A stretch of DNA of 64,000 nucleotides, from positions 62,001-126,000 of the forward strand of contig CAVOYQ010000017.1 in NCBI GenBank assembly GCA_963700705.1, read 5' to 3'. Position 1 is the stretch's first letter. Each line of letters opens with the position of its first letter. The notes under the pieces are model-generated. The model saw only the letters and a list, made by a program, of their open reading frames with translations. It ran no database searches and had not been told where the DNA came from. Source of the DNA: JAHEFT01 sp963700705. GTDB taxonomy: Bacteria > Pseudomonadota > Gammaproteobacteria > Xanthomonadales > SZUA-36. Of this stretch, positions 19,257-28,386 are shown in pieces. The position numbers were made by a program, and so were the translations under genes.

Positions 19257-19686
19257 GGGATAGCAAGGCGGGCGAGTTCGTCGGCCCGTTCGTTTTCGTT
19301 ACGCCGCTGTGGCCCTTGACCCATTTCCATTCGACGTCGTGACTGTTTATCGCCTTTTCCAGCCGCTGCCACAGCTCAACGTTCTTGACCGGTTTTTTGG
19401 CCGCGGTTTTCCAGTTGCGCTTTTTCCATTCCCCGATCCATTCGGTCATGCCCTTCATGACATAAACCGAATCGGTATGAATAATGGCTGCACATGGCCG
19501 TTTCAGGGTTTCCAGCGCCTGGATCACCGCCATCATTTCCATCCGGTTATTGGTGGTTTCCGCATCCCCGCCGGACAGTTCACGGCGGTGGCCGTTGTAG
19601 ATCAGGACACTGCCCCAGCCGCCCGGGCCGGGGTTGCCACTGCACGCGCCATCGGTATAAATCACGACCTTGTTTTCTGTTGTCAT
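19253..19686 (-). CDS. rnhA: Ribonuclease HI (one frameshift near the end)
   Basis: Degrades RNA in RNA-DNA hybrids. The four catalytic carboxylates are visible: aspartate in YTDGACSGNPGPGGWG, glutamate in TNNRMEMMAVIQAL, aspartate in HTDSVYVMKG, and the last aspartate in NERADELARLAIP. That last motif is reached only after restoring one base near 19300, just after the GHSGV histidine motif. Without the repair the frame runs on to 19126 into dnaQ with no family match. Repaired, the protein is 145 residues, close to normal. The TAG stop belongs to a REP palindrome. A MITE-like insertion begins one base before the ATG, so no normal ribosome site is visible. Confidence 0.9.
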
Positions 19687-19687
19687 T

Positions 19688-20020
19688 GGGGCCCGTTAAC
19701 ACTGCGTGGACCCGCGCTGCCGCAGGTCGTTTTTTCGACTGGTAAGGCAGAGTGCAGGCGATGGAGGCTTTGCGGTTTGCGCGCAGCGCAAGAAGCGAAG
19801 ACGGAATGCCGTCGCACGTGAGCGTGGTGTAGCACCGCTACATGAGCGAACGATAACGCCATCAGGCGGAAAAACGGCCGCGTCCCGGAGGGTTGTGGCT
19901 GAAACCACGCCACTCGGTGTTGCTCGTCATTCATTTGGAGTCACCAAACTTCATTCCTCGCGCCTTGATTGGCGTGGTTTCAGTCACAACAGCACGGGTC
20001 CACGTAGTGTTAACGGGCCC
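19688..20020. mobile_element. MITE-like element with 31-bp terminal inverted repeats
   Basis: Left end GGGCCCGTTAACACTGCGTG (from 19689) and right end CACGTAGTGTTAACGGGCCC (to 20020) are inverted copies; over 31 bases only two differ. An internal inverted repeat pairs GGTTGTGGCTGAAACCACGC (19888) with GGCGTGGTTTCAGTCACAAC (19971). No convincing transposase frame is present. The element fills the whole gap between rnhA (start one base away) and the methyltransferase, whose TAG stop uses the terminal C's neighbour. It is therefore a non-autonomous insertion in an otherwise conserved gene order. Confidence 0.7.
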
Positions 20021-20691
20021 TAGCCACGCATGGCTGCTGATTGTACAACGCCCGTGCGCGGTTTTTCGAACCGGAGCGGCGTGACCTCCGGACTGTTGGC
20101 ACGCCTGGCCTGCAACAGCACGATGTCGGCCAGCGGCGCGCCCAGGCTGGCGAACCCGCTGTTCATCCAGGCGGGTCGTTTCATGCCGCCCAACCCTGCC
20201 CCGGCGAAGCCCTGCATCGTCATGCACAGCGACTCCAGGCGCGCCTTGACCTTCAGCGGGGACATGCCTGGCAGCTTGCCGGCGCGCTCCTGGAACCGGT
20301 ACCTCCAACCCATGCGGTTGAGTCCGAGCAGGATCAGGACGCCGTCCCGCGTCAGCACCCTGACCGCCTCCTCCAGCTCCGGTTCACTGCCGTTGCTGAC
20401 GATATGGTGCAACACCACGGTCTGGAACACCCGGTCCTGGAACGGCAGCTGGTCCGCGGCGCAACGGATTTTCCGTTCCCCGGGGTCGTCTTCATCCTGG
20501 CTCAGGCTGATGGTAAGCCCACCGTATCCGGAAGCTGCGTGCAGGAGAACCGGATCGAACAGGGGGGCGGATGGATGGTGAATCTCGAGCAGGTTACCCT
20601 TTGCCCCGGTTTTACCCGTGCTCTGTAACAGGCCTTGCGACAGGTTTTTCAGCGTCGCCCGGTGATCTCTTGATGGCGGGAAGGAACCCAT
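20020..20691 (-). CDS. Class I SAM-dependent methyltransferase (YafS-like)
   Basis: Protein of 223 residues with a reduced class I methyltransferase core. Acidic and DQLPF-type segments (CAADQLPFQDRVFQTVVLHH) match motif II, and the later strand ILLGLNRMGWRYRF is typical of this small family. The glycine-rich motif I is weak, as in YafS of enterobacteria, which occupies the same place between gloB and rnhA. The substrate is unknown. The C-terminus runs to the edge of the MITE-like element, which gives its stop codon, so the last residues may not be ancestral. Divergent from gloB with a 91-base gap. Confidence 0.75.
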   Translation of the reverse strand: MGSFPPSRDHRATLKNLSQGLLQSTGKTGAKGNLLEIHHPSAPLFDPVLLHAASGYGGLTISLSQDEDDPGERKIRCAADQLPFQDRVFQTVVLHHIVSNGSEPELEEAVRVLTRDGVLILLGLNRMGWRYRFQERAGKLPGMSPLKVKARLESLCMTMQGFAGAGLGGMKRPAWMNSGFASLGAPLADIVLLQARRANSPEVTPLRFEKPRTGVVQSAAMRG

Positions 20692-20782
20692 TATCTATCT
20701 GCAGGCCCTTGCGTTTCTTTTGCTAGAATAGTGCGCCTTCCTTCGGGAAACGATGTCATATTGGAGCCATTTGGAGTGAAAC

Positions 20783-21553
20783 ATGCCTGAAATTTCCGTG
20801 ACAGCGATACCCGCATTTACCGACAATTATATCTGGCTCATTTCATCAGGTGGCAAACATTGTGCCGTTGTCGACCCGGGCGATGCCGGGCCGGTGAAAA
20901 AAGCGCTGCAGCAAATCGGCCTGCAGCTCGATTATATACTGCTGACGCATCACCACATGGATCATATCGGCGGTACGGCCGAATTGGTAAGCGCGACCGG
21001 CGCGAAGGTTTACGGCCCCCGCGACAGCCGCATTCCCGGCCAGGACCGGAGCTATGGCGAGGGTGAAACGGTGGATCTGCCAAAGCTCAGACTCAAGTTC
21101 GACGTTATCGAAGTGCCGGGGCATACTTCCAGCCATATCGCTTTTTACGGCCACGGCAGTCTCTTTTGTGGCGACACGCTGTTCAGCGTCGGTTGCGGCC
21201 GGCTGTTTGAGGGCACGCCCGCACAGATGCTGGACTCACTGGACAAGCTTGCCGCCCTGCCGCCCGCCACGCGGGTTTATTGCGGACACGAATACACGCT
21301 TTCGAACTGCGATTTTGCACGGGAGGTTGAACCCGACAATAAAAAGCTGGCCGCTCGGGCCAGCGCGGCGGAGGCTGCAAGGGCTACTGGCCGCAGTACG
21401 TTACCCAGCGAACTCGGCGAGGAACTGGCCGTCAATCCTTTTCTCAGAAGCCGGCATCCCGCGGTTGTCGCAGCGGCCAAAAAGCACAACCCGGCAGCCA
21501 AACCCGGGGAATCCACCCTGGCGGAGATCCGTGCGTGGAAAGACCGATGGTAA
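20783..21553 (+). CDS. gloB: Hydroxyacylglutathione hydrolase (glyoxalase II)
   Basis: Hydrolyses S-lactoylglutathione to lactate and glutathione, completing methylglyoxal detoxification. It has 256 residues, the usual length. The metallo-beta-lactamase motif THHHMDHIGG is near residue 54. The other metal ligands are GHTSSH near 114, FCGDTLF near 133, and CGHEYT near 172. The C-terminal helical domain carries the glutathione-site residues and ends with RAWKDRW. Start and family are unambiguous. It is placed as in E. coli between mltD and the methyltransferase, though here mltD follows it. Confidence 0.95.
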   Translation: MPEISVTAIPAFTDNYIWLISSGGKHCAVVDPGDAGPVKKALQQIGLQLDYILLTHHHMDHIGGTAELVSATGAKVYGPRDSRIPGQDRSYGEGETVDLPKLRLKFDVIEVPGHTSSHIAFYGHGSLFCGDTLFSVGCGRLFEGTPAQMLDSLDKLAALPPATRVYCGHEYTLSNCDFAREVEPDNKKLAARASAAEAARATGRSTLPSELGEELAVNPFLRSRHPAVVAAAKKHNPAAKPGESTLAEIRAWKDRW

Positions 21554-21641
21554 GCGGCGGACATAAACGGGACAGTTTCAGCTTGACCTGACCCGCTCAA
21601 AAGCGATAATAACTGACTAAACAACGATTTCGGGAGTAGAA

Positions 21642-23225
21642 GTGCCTGTACGCCTGCTACCAGCATTAATGCTGCTTTTCCTGGCGGGTTGCGTTACTAC
21701 CGGCAATGGTAAGACCGAAACGGTCGAAAACGCTCCCGAGGTTCCCATCACGAAGTCAGCAGTCCCAAGTTCCGTCGCGACTGTGGATGAACATCTTTAC
21801 GTACCTCCGGCCCTGGCAATCCCCGCCAATGGGCCACTGTCGCACGTTCATGACAGTGTCTGGGAGCGGCTGGTGCACAGTTTCGCACTTCAGGATTGCT
21901 CCGCCCATGAGCAAAGCCTGCAGTGGGCGCAATGGTATGCGGACCGGCCCGACTACATGGCGCGCATTTTCAAGCGGGCGGAACCCTGGATTTACTTCAT
22001 CACCGAAGAGATCGAAGAGCGCGGTTTGCCGGGTGAACTGGCGCTGTTACCGATCGTCGAATCTGCCTATGACCCGTTCGCCTATTCTCGCGGCCGCGCG
22101 CTGGGAACCTGGCAATTTATCGCCGACACCGGCCGAAGGTACGGCCTGAACCAGAACTGGTGGTATGACGGCCGGCGGGATGTCTGGTCTTCCACCGAGG
22201 CCGCACTGGATTACCTCAGCACCATGGCTGATCAGTTCGAAGGAGACTGGCTGTTGGCGCTGGCCGGTTACAACTCGGGTGAAAACCGGGTTGAGCGCCA
22301 GGTCGCCAAAAACCGTGCAGCCGGAAAACCGGCGGACTTCTGGAACCTCAAGTTGCCGGGCGAGACCCGGGGCTATGTGCCCAAGTTGCTGGGGCTGACC
22401 TGCCTGTTCAGCAACCCCGAACATTTTGATTTTGCCATTCCGAAGACCCCGAATGAGCAGGTCATTGCCGCCGTGGACATCGGCCAGCAGGCCGACCTCG
22501 TGCTGGTGGCCCAGATGGCGGATGTGCCGATCGATGTCCTGTTTACGCTGAACCCCGGCTACAACCGCTGGGCGACTTCACCCGACGGCCCTTACCGGGT
22601 GGTACTGCCGGTCGAAGGCGCTCAACGCCTCGAAACCCGCCTCGAAAAAGTCAGCGCGTCCGTGCTGATGCGCTGGGACCAGGTCGTGGTGCAGAATGGC
22701 GACACCCTGTCGGAAATTTCTGCGCGCAATCACGTGCCGGTCTCGGTGTTGCGCAGCAGCAACAACCTGAAGGGCGATGTGATTCACGTGGGCCAGAAAC
22801 TGAAGCTGCCGAGAGATGATCAACTGATGGTCGACCCGTACTATGCACAGGCCGCCATGGAACTGTCCAACCTCCAGTCCGGCCTGATCGCCGCCGACCA
22901 GATCACCCACAAGGTTCGCAATGGTGAAAACCTGTCCGTGATCGCACGCCGCTACAAGGTGTCCGTGCAGGACCTGCAACGCTGGAACAATATTTCAGAC
23001 CCCCGCACGCTCAGGGCGGGAGTCACGATCACCGTGTTCCACCAACCGGCGGCGGAGCCTCGTCCCGCAACCAGCGGCAGCGTGAAATACGTGGTGCAAC
23101 GGGGAGATTCCCTGTGGAGCATCGCACGTAAATACCAGGTGCGGGTCTCCGACCTTAAAAACTGGAACAGCCTGAACGGTGATTCGACGCTTCAACCCGG
23201 CCAGTCCATTCGTATCGAACTCTGA
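21642..23225 (+). CDS. mltD: Membrane-bound lytic murein transglycosylase D
   Basis: Lipoprotein lytic transglycosylase, 527 residues. A lipobox LLFLAGC is at the N-terminus after a GTG start with a GGGAGTAG ribosome site. The SLT domain spans about residues 110-260 with the catalytic glutamate in LPIVESAYDPFAYS and AGYNSGENRV. Three LysM domains follow (about 345-388, 424-467, 479-523), each with a GDTLSEI/GENLSVI/GDSLWSI motif; they bind peptidoglycan. The downstream M23 peptidase gene starts 3 bases after the stop, suggesting a cell-wall operon. Confidence 0.95.
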   Translation: MPVRLLPALMLLFLAGCVTTGNGKTETVENAPEVPITKSAVPSSVATVDEHLYVPPALAIPANGPLSHVHDSVWERLVHSFALQDCSAHEQSLQWAQWYADRPDYMARIFKRAEPWIYFITEEIEERGLPGELALLPIVESAYDPFAYSRGRALGTWQFIADTGRRYGLNQNWWYDGRRDVWSSTEAALDYLSTMADQFEGDWLLALAGYNSGENRVERQVAKNRAAGKPADFWNLKLPGETRGYVPKLLGLTCLFSNPEHFDFAIPKTPNEQVIAAVDIGQQADLVLVAQMADVPIDVLFTLNPGYNRWATSPDGPYRVVLPVEGAQRLETRLEKVSASVLMRWDQVVVQNGDTLSEISARNHVPVSVLRSSNNLKGDVIHVGQKLKLPRDDQLMVDPYYAQAAMELSNLQSGLIAADQITHKVRNGENLSVIARRYKVSVQDLQRWNNISDPRTLRAGVTITVFHQPAAEPRPATSGSVKYVVQRGDSLWSIARKYQVRVSDLKNWNSLNGDSTLQPGQSIRIEL

Positions 23226-23228
23226 TCC

Positions 23229-24065
23229 ATGCAACATCCCAGGCTGTTTCTGTCGCCTATCGTCGCACTGGCAACCCTGCTCCTGCTGGTTGGCACATCT
23301 GCCATGGCGCTGGAACTGGACGGCGAAGCGGTCCAGGGAGGCTTGATCTTCGGCACGGTCAACCCGGGCGACCGGGTGTTCCTCGATGACACCGAAATCA
23401 TGGTCTCCCCGGACGGCAGGTTCGTCATTGGCTTTGGTCGTGACGAGACCGGGCAGCGCAGTTTGCGGGTACAGGAGACCGGCGGCGCCGTTGCGTCACA
23501 GACTCTTACCATCGCAACCCGTGAATACCCGATTGAACGGGTAGACGGTCTGCCGCCGAAAACGGTGACCCCTGACCCGGCAGACCTGGAACGGATTCGC
23601 CAGGAACAGGAAATGGTCGTGACCGCCCGGGCCCGGCGCGGGGAGAATACGGATTACTCGGGAGGCTTTGCCTGGCCGGCGGGTGGCCGTATCAGCGGTG
23701 TATACGGCAGCCAACGGGTACTCAACGGCGAACCGGGGCGGCCGCATTTCGGCCTGGATATCGCGGCGCCAACCGGCAGCCCGGTTTATGCCCCGGCGGA
23801 CGGCGTGATCACCATGACCCATCCTGACATGTATTTTTCCGGCGGCACCATCATCCTGGATCACGGCCAGGGCCTGTCATCCACGTTCCTGCACCTGAGC
23901 AGGATCCTGGTCGAAGCCGGCACCGTGGTTAAAAAAGGCGATTTGATTGCGGAAATCGGCTCCACCGGCAGGGCTTCCGGCCCCCACCTTGACTGGCGGA
24001 TGAACTGGATGGATCAGAGGGTTGATCCGCAGTTGCTGCTCAGCGGTTCCGAGCCAACACCGTAG
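23229..24065 (+). CDS. M23-family metallopeptidase (LytM/NlpD type)
   Basis: Secreted or periplasmic peptidoglycan endopeptidase, 278 residues. A signal peptide runs to about residue 27 (LLLLVGTSAMA). A ~120-residue linker region with beta structure follows, then the M23 domain. Zinc ligands appear in HFGLDIAAP, HLSR and GPHLDWRM. It is in an operon with mltD (3-base gap). Its stop TAG is the first part of the REP palindrome shared with the convergent folE2 gene. The domain call is secure; whether it is an active amidase-activating or endopeptidase enzyme cannot be told. Confidence 0.9.
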   Translation: MQHPRLFLSPIVALATLLLLVGTSAMALELDGEAVQGGLIFGTVNPGDRVFLDDTEIMVSPDGRFVIGFGRDETGQRSLRVQETGGAVASQTLTIATREYPIERVDGLPPKTVTPDPADLERIRQEQEMVVTARARRGENTDYSGGFAWPAGGRISGVYGSQRVLNGEPGRPHFGLDIAAPTGSPVYAPADGVITMTHPDMYFSGGTIILDHGQGLSSTFLHLSRILVEAGTVVKKGDLIAEIGSTGRASGPHLDWRMNWMDQRVDPQLLLSGSEPTP

Positions 24066-24143
24066 GAGCGAATTCATTCGCGAATCAACTCGGAAAATCA
24101 TTCGCGAATGAATTTGGAAAATCGCGAATGAATTCGCTCCTAC
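24062..24143. repeat. REP/BIME element that ends two convergent genes
   Basis: The left arm GTAGGAGCGAATTCATTCGC and right arm GCGAATGAATTCGCTCCTAC are exact inverted copies, with two more half-units between. The left TAG is the stop of the M23 gene. The right arm read on the minus strand gives the TAG stop of folE2. This is the whole intergenic region. Confidence 0.95.
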
Positions 24144-25123
24144 GAACGCGACAACTCCAGGCGCACCGGTGCGCCTGCGCCCGCCACGTAACCGCCCTCG
24201 ACTCCCTTGGTGACGACCGATACCGCATTGTGGGGGTGGAGGCTTTCATAGTGTGTGCAGCGCGCCCAGAAATCGAGGATGCGCTCATCGTTGTTGAGCG
24301 CCGTCTGGATCCGGCGTCCGGCGTCTTCGCAGAACATCAGGTTCTGGCCGTTGAGCCGGGCAAAAGCCTGCTCGTCCTCGCGCTTGACCGTCGCCTGGAC
24401 CGGGGTTTTCAGCGAGTTCTCGATTTCATCGATCAATTCGACGATCGGGAACATTTCGAAAGAAGGTGTCAGCCGGACGCGGATTTCCGCGGCGCTGCGC
24501 TGGCTGTGGGGCGTTGCCATGATGCCCTCTTCAGAACCCAGCCATTCGTGGATCCTGTCGAAATCGATTTGCCCGTTACCGTCAAAGTCCTGGCGGAACT
24601 TCTCCTGGATCAGCTGGCGCGCCAGGGCAGCCGAACAGGGGCAGGTGCTGGAGTAAAGGATTTCAAGGCCCATTTCCAGGCTGAATTCGGTTCCTTCCAG
24701 GATGCCGATCATGGAAACCGGGTACCTGCGCCACCCGACGTTGTCGCTTTCCAGCGCCGGCCGGCGGGTCACATAGTCGAAATCCACGCGGATCAGCGCC
24801 CGGTCACTCAGGCCTTCGTGTGAATCAAGAAAAGAACGGAGCAATTGCCGCAGCGTGCACGGATTGAGCGGCCGCTCGCCGAAGCCCTGGTCGAGGTGCA
24901 GGTACAGGCGTGACATGTGGATACCACGGACATCCGGGTCCACCAGGTTGACGTAGGCGGTAACCAGCGCGGTGGACTGGATCAGGCCGCCCGCATCGTC
25001 CTCGATACGCACCGGCATCTCGATCTCGTTCATCCCGACCCACGCCAGTTTTCCGGCCACTTCCGCCTGGACTTCGTTGGCGATGTCGGGCATGTCGCGC
25101 AAAATGCTTTCTAATGGAGTCAT
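24140..25123 (-). CDS. folE2: GTP cyclohydrolase FolE2 (type IB)
   Basis: Makes 7,8-dihydroneopterin triphosphate for folate (or queuosine precursors); the IB type is metal-promiscuous and is often used under zinc limitation. It has 327 residues. The family's catalytic cysteine lies in SSTCPCSAAL near residue 167. The segment NLMFCEDAGRRIQ and the ending with THYESLHPHNAVS are typical. No Zur site was sought by computation. The stop codon lies in a REP element. Queuosine salvage (queG at the window start) is compatible with use of its product, though folate is the main route. Confidence 0.95.
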   Translation of the reverse strand: MTPLESILRDMPDIANEVQAEVAGKLAWVGMNEIEMPVRIEDDAGGLIQSTALVTAYVNLVDPDVRGIHMSRLYLHLDQGFGERPLNPCTLRQLLRSFLDSHEGLSDRALIRVDFDYVTRRPALESDNVGWRRYPVSMIGILEGTEFSLEMGLEILYSSTCPCSAALARQLIQEKFRQDFDGNGQIDFDRIHEWLGSEEGIMATPHSQRSAAEIRVRLTPSFEMFPIVELIDEIENSLKTPVQATVKREDEQAFARLNGQNLMFCEDAGRRIQTALNNDERILDFWARCTHYESLHPHNAVSVVTKGVEGGYVAGAGAPVRLELSRS

Positions 25124-25291
25124 CAGGACTTCTCCGCTGCTGAAACCCAGATATCGGTCTTATTGGACCTGCAATCAAGTGTTTCCATCACACCAAGGGA
25201 CTGAATTATCCGCGAATTGGGCGAAACTATACAAAAAAAGCCGAGCTATACTTGCTCGTGAAAGGCACTGGTGAAATCGGAGAACTCGTTC

Positions 25292-26227
25292 ATGAAATTG
25301 TTAAGTCAATCGGTTGTTGCTGCTGTCTGGATCATGCTGTCCTGCGCGGTTTTTCCTTTGCACGCGCAGGAAGCCGGCAGGCGGGCTGCGTTACACCATC
25401 ACGGTGTCGAAGTTTGAGAACCGGGTCGGGCTGGTACGGCCAGTGGAATATCGGGGATGCCTGGGGCACGGTGCTGACGGACATGCTGAACCAGACAGGC
25501 CAATTTATTGTTCTGGGCGAAACGGACATGCGTTACGCGGCGATGGAAGAGCAGGATTTTGCCGCTTCCGGGGCCACCGCCGGCGGCAAGAAGGCCCCGG
25601 TGACCGGGCAAATGACACCGGCCCAGCTGCTCGTCAAAGGCGCGATAACCCATGTCCAGAGCGATACCGGCGGCATGGGTGGCGGCATCAGCATCAAGGG
25701 CATTCGGCATAGGCGGCAGTGGCGGCAAAGGCGAAGTCAATGCCACGATCTATATTGTCGACTCGACGACCGGCCAGGTGGTTGCGTCAACCAGCGTGGT
25801 GGGCACGCACGAGAGAAAATCCATGGACGTGGGTTACGCGAGCGGAAACTGGGGCGCCGCTTTTGGGGGTCACTCGAATGACAACGTCGGGCTCGCCGTT
25901 CAAGACGCCTGCGCAGAGGCCGTGGCCTTCCTGCTCGAAGCAACTGCCGAACTTCCAGTGGACCGGTTCTGTGGTGCTGGTAAAAGGGAAGCAGGTTTAC
26001 GTCAACCGGGGAACCCGCGAGGGCGTCGTCGTCGGCCAGAAATTTGCACGGTCGGGGAAGTCGAGATGCTACGTGACCCGGACACCGGCGAAGTGCTCGA
26101 TGAAAGCATGACCGAAGTGGCGCGCCTGACGGTACGCGAAGTCAAAGAAAAAATTTCGATTGCCGACGTTACCTACGGGACAGGCGATCATCGATTTCGA
26201 AAAGGGATGACCGGTTCACCGCCCTGA
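25292..26227 (+). pseudogene. CsgG/HfaB-like outer-membrane protein (several frameshifts)
   Basis: Starts MKLLSQSVVAAVWIML with a signal peptide. Family blocks then appear in three frames: YTITVSKFENR, WNIGDAWGTVLTDMLNQTG, LGETDMRYAAMEEQDF, QLLVKGAITHVQ, GKGEVNATIYIVDSTTGQVV and YASGNWGAAFGGHSND. After another shift come WTGSVVLVKGKQVYVNRGTR and EVARLTVREVKEKISI. About five single-base changes are needed. CsgG-family proteins form outer-membrane export pores or associated lipoproteins; the tail resembles the FlgT/CsgG-type C-terminal domain. The end is at 26210 or 26227 depending on the last shift. The convergent small membrane gene overlaps this end. Confidence 0.65.
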
Positions 26228-26460
26228 GCCCTGGAAACGCATTCCTCGTAGGAGATGGCTATTCTCTCATTGGTCTGCCGGTTGCGGCACATGCACTGTC
26301 CGGTGTCGGGAACCATGGTGCAGACCTTGTCAGCCTCGGCCACTTCGTTGGGTTGAGGTTTCTGACCATCTGACCAGTCCTTTTGGTAGGCCCACATACC
26401 CAGCTTTACAATCAGTGCGAGCACCACGATTTGCAGAACCCAGGAAATCACTTTGCGCAT
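26188..26460 (-). CDS. Small inner-membrane protein with cysteine motif
   Basis: Ninety residues. A single N-terminal transmembrane helix (VISWVLQIVVLALIVKLGMW) is followed by a periplasmic tail holding CTMVPDTGQCMCRNRQTNER and a later cysteine in YEECVSR. Four cysteines suggest disulfides or metal binding. No family name is recognised. It is oriented toward the CsgG-like gene and overlaps its 3' end. The start has a weak purine-rich site (GAGGCAGAGACG). Real by codon pattern and organisation, function unknown. Confidence 0.6.
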   Translation of the reverse strand: MRKVISWVLQIVVLALIVKLGMWAYQKDWSDGQKPQPNEVAEADKVCTMVPDTGQCMCRNRQTNERIAISYEECVSRAQGGEPVIPFRNR

Positions 26461-26513
26461 CGTCTCTGCCTCGATTCTCGAAAATGGTCGCCCTCAGAAT
26501 AACGAAAACCCCG

Positions 26514-26565
26514 GGGTCAGAGTCAAGTGCCAGATCATGCTGATCTGGCACTTGACGTCTGACCC
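26514..26565. repeat. Near-perfect 24-bp inverted repeat
   Basis: GGGTCAGAGTCAAGTGCCAG and its inverted copy CTGGCACTTGACGTCTGACC surround a three-base centre, with one extra base in the right arm. GGGGTCAGAGT-type palindromes often accompany REP-associated tyrosine transposases. No transposase is near. Confidence 0.7.
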
Positions 26566-26592
26566 TCATGGCTCGGTCTGACGGCCATGGTC

Positions 26593-27094
26593 TTATGCGC
26601 TGCGCTCCAGCAGCAGTTGCCGCGCGTAGGGGATCAGTCCACCGGCGTCGATGATGGCCTGGCGGGCCTGCGGCAACGGTTCGATCGCGAAAGACTTACC
26701 GGAGGTCAGGTTGCAGACCTCGTTGTCCCTGAATCTCCAGTTCATCGCCCTCCCCGGCCTCGATGTCCGGGCAGATGATCATTTTCAGCCCGACGTTGAT
26801 CGAGTTCTGCAGGAATATCCTCGCGAAATTGCGGGCGATGACGGTCAACTCGTAACCCTTGATGCACGAGGCAGCCTGTTCGCGCGAGGAACCGCAGCCG
26901 AAGTTATCCCCGGCCACGATGAAGCTTCCCGCCGGGACCTGCTTCGCATTGAGCGCCTGGTTGAACGGCTTGTCGTCCATGAAGGCGAACTGCGGCGTTT
27001 CCGTCGGCAGCACCGTCGCCATGAACCGGCCCGGGTAAATGATGTCGGTCGAAATATCGTCTCCGAGTTTCAGAACGACTTTGCCTGTTGCCAT
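26593..27094 (-). CDS. LeuD-like hydro-lyase small subunit (one frameshift)
   Basis: Swivel subunit of an aconitase-family dehydratase. MATGKVVLKLGDDISTDIIY starts the family pattern, and the substrate-binding motif GDNFGCGSSREQA is present. A single-base shift near 26718 separates it from CNLTSGKSFAIEPLPQARQA and the end LLLERSA at 26593. Repaired length is about 167 residues, the short form found in archaeal-type LeuD and in dimethylmalate-type dehydratases. It follows the large subunit with a one-base gap. Its neighbours argue against leucine biosynthesis (no leuA or leuB-type order) and for a CoA-linked C5-dicarboxylate route. Confidence 0.8.
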
Positions 27095-27095
27095 T

Positions 27096-28386
27096 TCAGT
27101 GTACCTCCCTCGGGTCGGAAATAACGCCGGTCAGCGCGCTCGCTGCAGCCACCGCCGGCGAGCACAGGAACACCTCGGCATTCGGGTTGCCCATGCGGCC
27201 CTTGAAGTTGCGATTGGTGGTCGCGAGCGCAGTCTCGTTGTCGCCCAGCGCGCCCTGGTGAATACCCAGGCAGGGTCCGCAGCCGGGATTGCAGACCACG
27301 GCACCGGCTGCGATCAGGTCGCGCAGGTAACCGGCCTCCAGCGCTTCGGAGTAGATGCGCCACGACGCCGGGAACACGAGCATGCGTGTCCCTTCCGCGA
27401 CATGCTTGCCCTTGAGGGTCCGCGCGACAATCTCGATGTCATCGAGGCGGCCGTTGGTGCAGGAGCCGACCACGATCTGGTCGATCTTTCTGCCTTTCAC
27501 TTCGCCGATCGATTTGACGTTGTCCACGGTGTGTGGACAGGCGATCTGCGGCTCAAGCCGGGTGGCATCAATCTCGATCACCCGGTCGTAGCGCGGCGTC
27601 GGGATCCGGCGCGAACAGGTCCAGTTCGTCCGCAACACCGGCCTCGTCGCGCAGATAACGGACGGTTTCCTCATCCGGCGGCACCACGCCGGCGGTTGCG
27701 CCGGCCTCTACGGTCATGTTGCAGAGCACCAGGCGTCCCGATGTCGGCAGGTTGCGGATCGCGTCGCCGTGGAACTCGATCACCTTGAAGTTGGCGCCCT
27801 CGGCGGTCAGCTGACCGATCAGGTACAGGATCAGATCCTTGGCGTAGACCCCGCGCTGGAACGCACCGTTGACCACGACCTTGATGGTGCCCGGCACTTC
27901 AACGTTGAGGATACTCCCCAGTGCCCAGACCGCAGCCATCTCGGTGGCCCCGATACCAAATGCAAAAGCGCCGAGCGCACCGTGCGTGGTCGTGTGGCTG
28001 TCCGTGCCGACCAGCACCTGGCCCGGCCGCACATAACCGTTTTCGGGCAGGATCTGGTGGCAGATACCGCCCACATCACCGCGAATGTCGTGAAACTTGG
28101 TGATTCCCTGCGCCGTGACGAAATCCCGGATTTTCTGCTGATTGGTCGCCGTCTTCGACGACTCGGCCGGCACGCGGTGGTCGAAAATAATCGCGATCCG
28201 CTCCGGGTCCCAGACCCGGGCCTCCAGACCGGTGTCCCGGAAAATCTCCTTGAACTGGTTGATGACAAGCGCAGCGTTCTCGTGCGACATGGCCAGATGC
28301 ACCGGCAACTCGAGGACCTCCCCCACGGCCACCTCGTCCCTGCCAAACGCCCGGGCCAGCAGCTTCTGTACATATGTCATGCCCAT
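27096..28386 (-). CDS. LeuC-like hydro-lyase large subunit (one frameshift)
   Basis: Large [4Fe-4S] subunit of an aconitase-superfamily dehydratase, about 430 residues once a shift near 27595 is repaired. VGTDSHTTTHGALGAFAFGI is the family core. The cluster cysteines are in VVGSCTNGR and CNPGCGPCLG. The ATG at 28386 has an AAGGAG site seven bases upstream and overlaps the CaiB gene by ten bases. The likely reaction is reversible hydration/dehydration of a 2-methyl- or 3-alkyl-malate. With the dehydrogenase and CoA genes alongside, citramalate/citraconate/3-methylmalate interconversion is the simplest guess (inference). Confidence 0.8.

Noticed and set aside
27096..28386. LeuCD as leucine biosynthesis
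   Set aside because: The neighbours are a CoA-transferase and an HMG-CoA-lyase-like enzyme, not leuA or leuB, and the small subunit is the short form. The family match alone does not settle the substrate.
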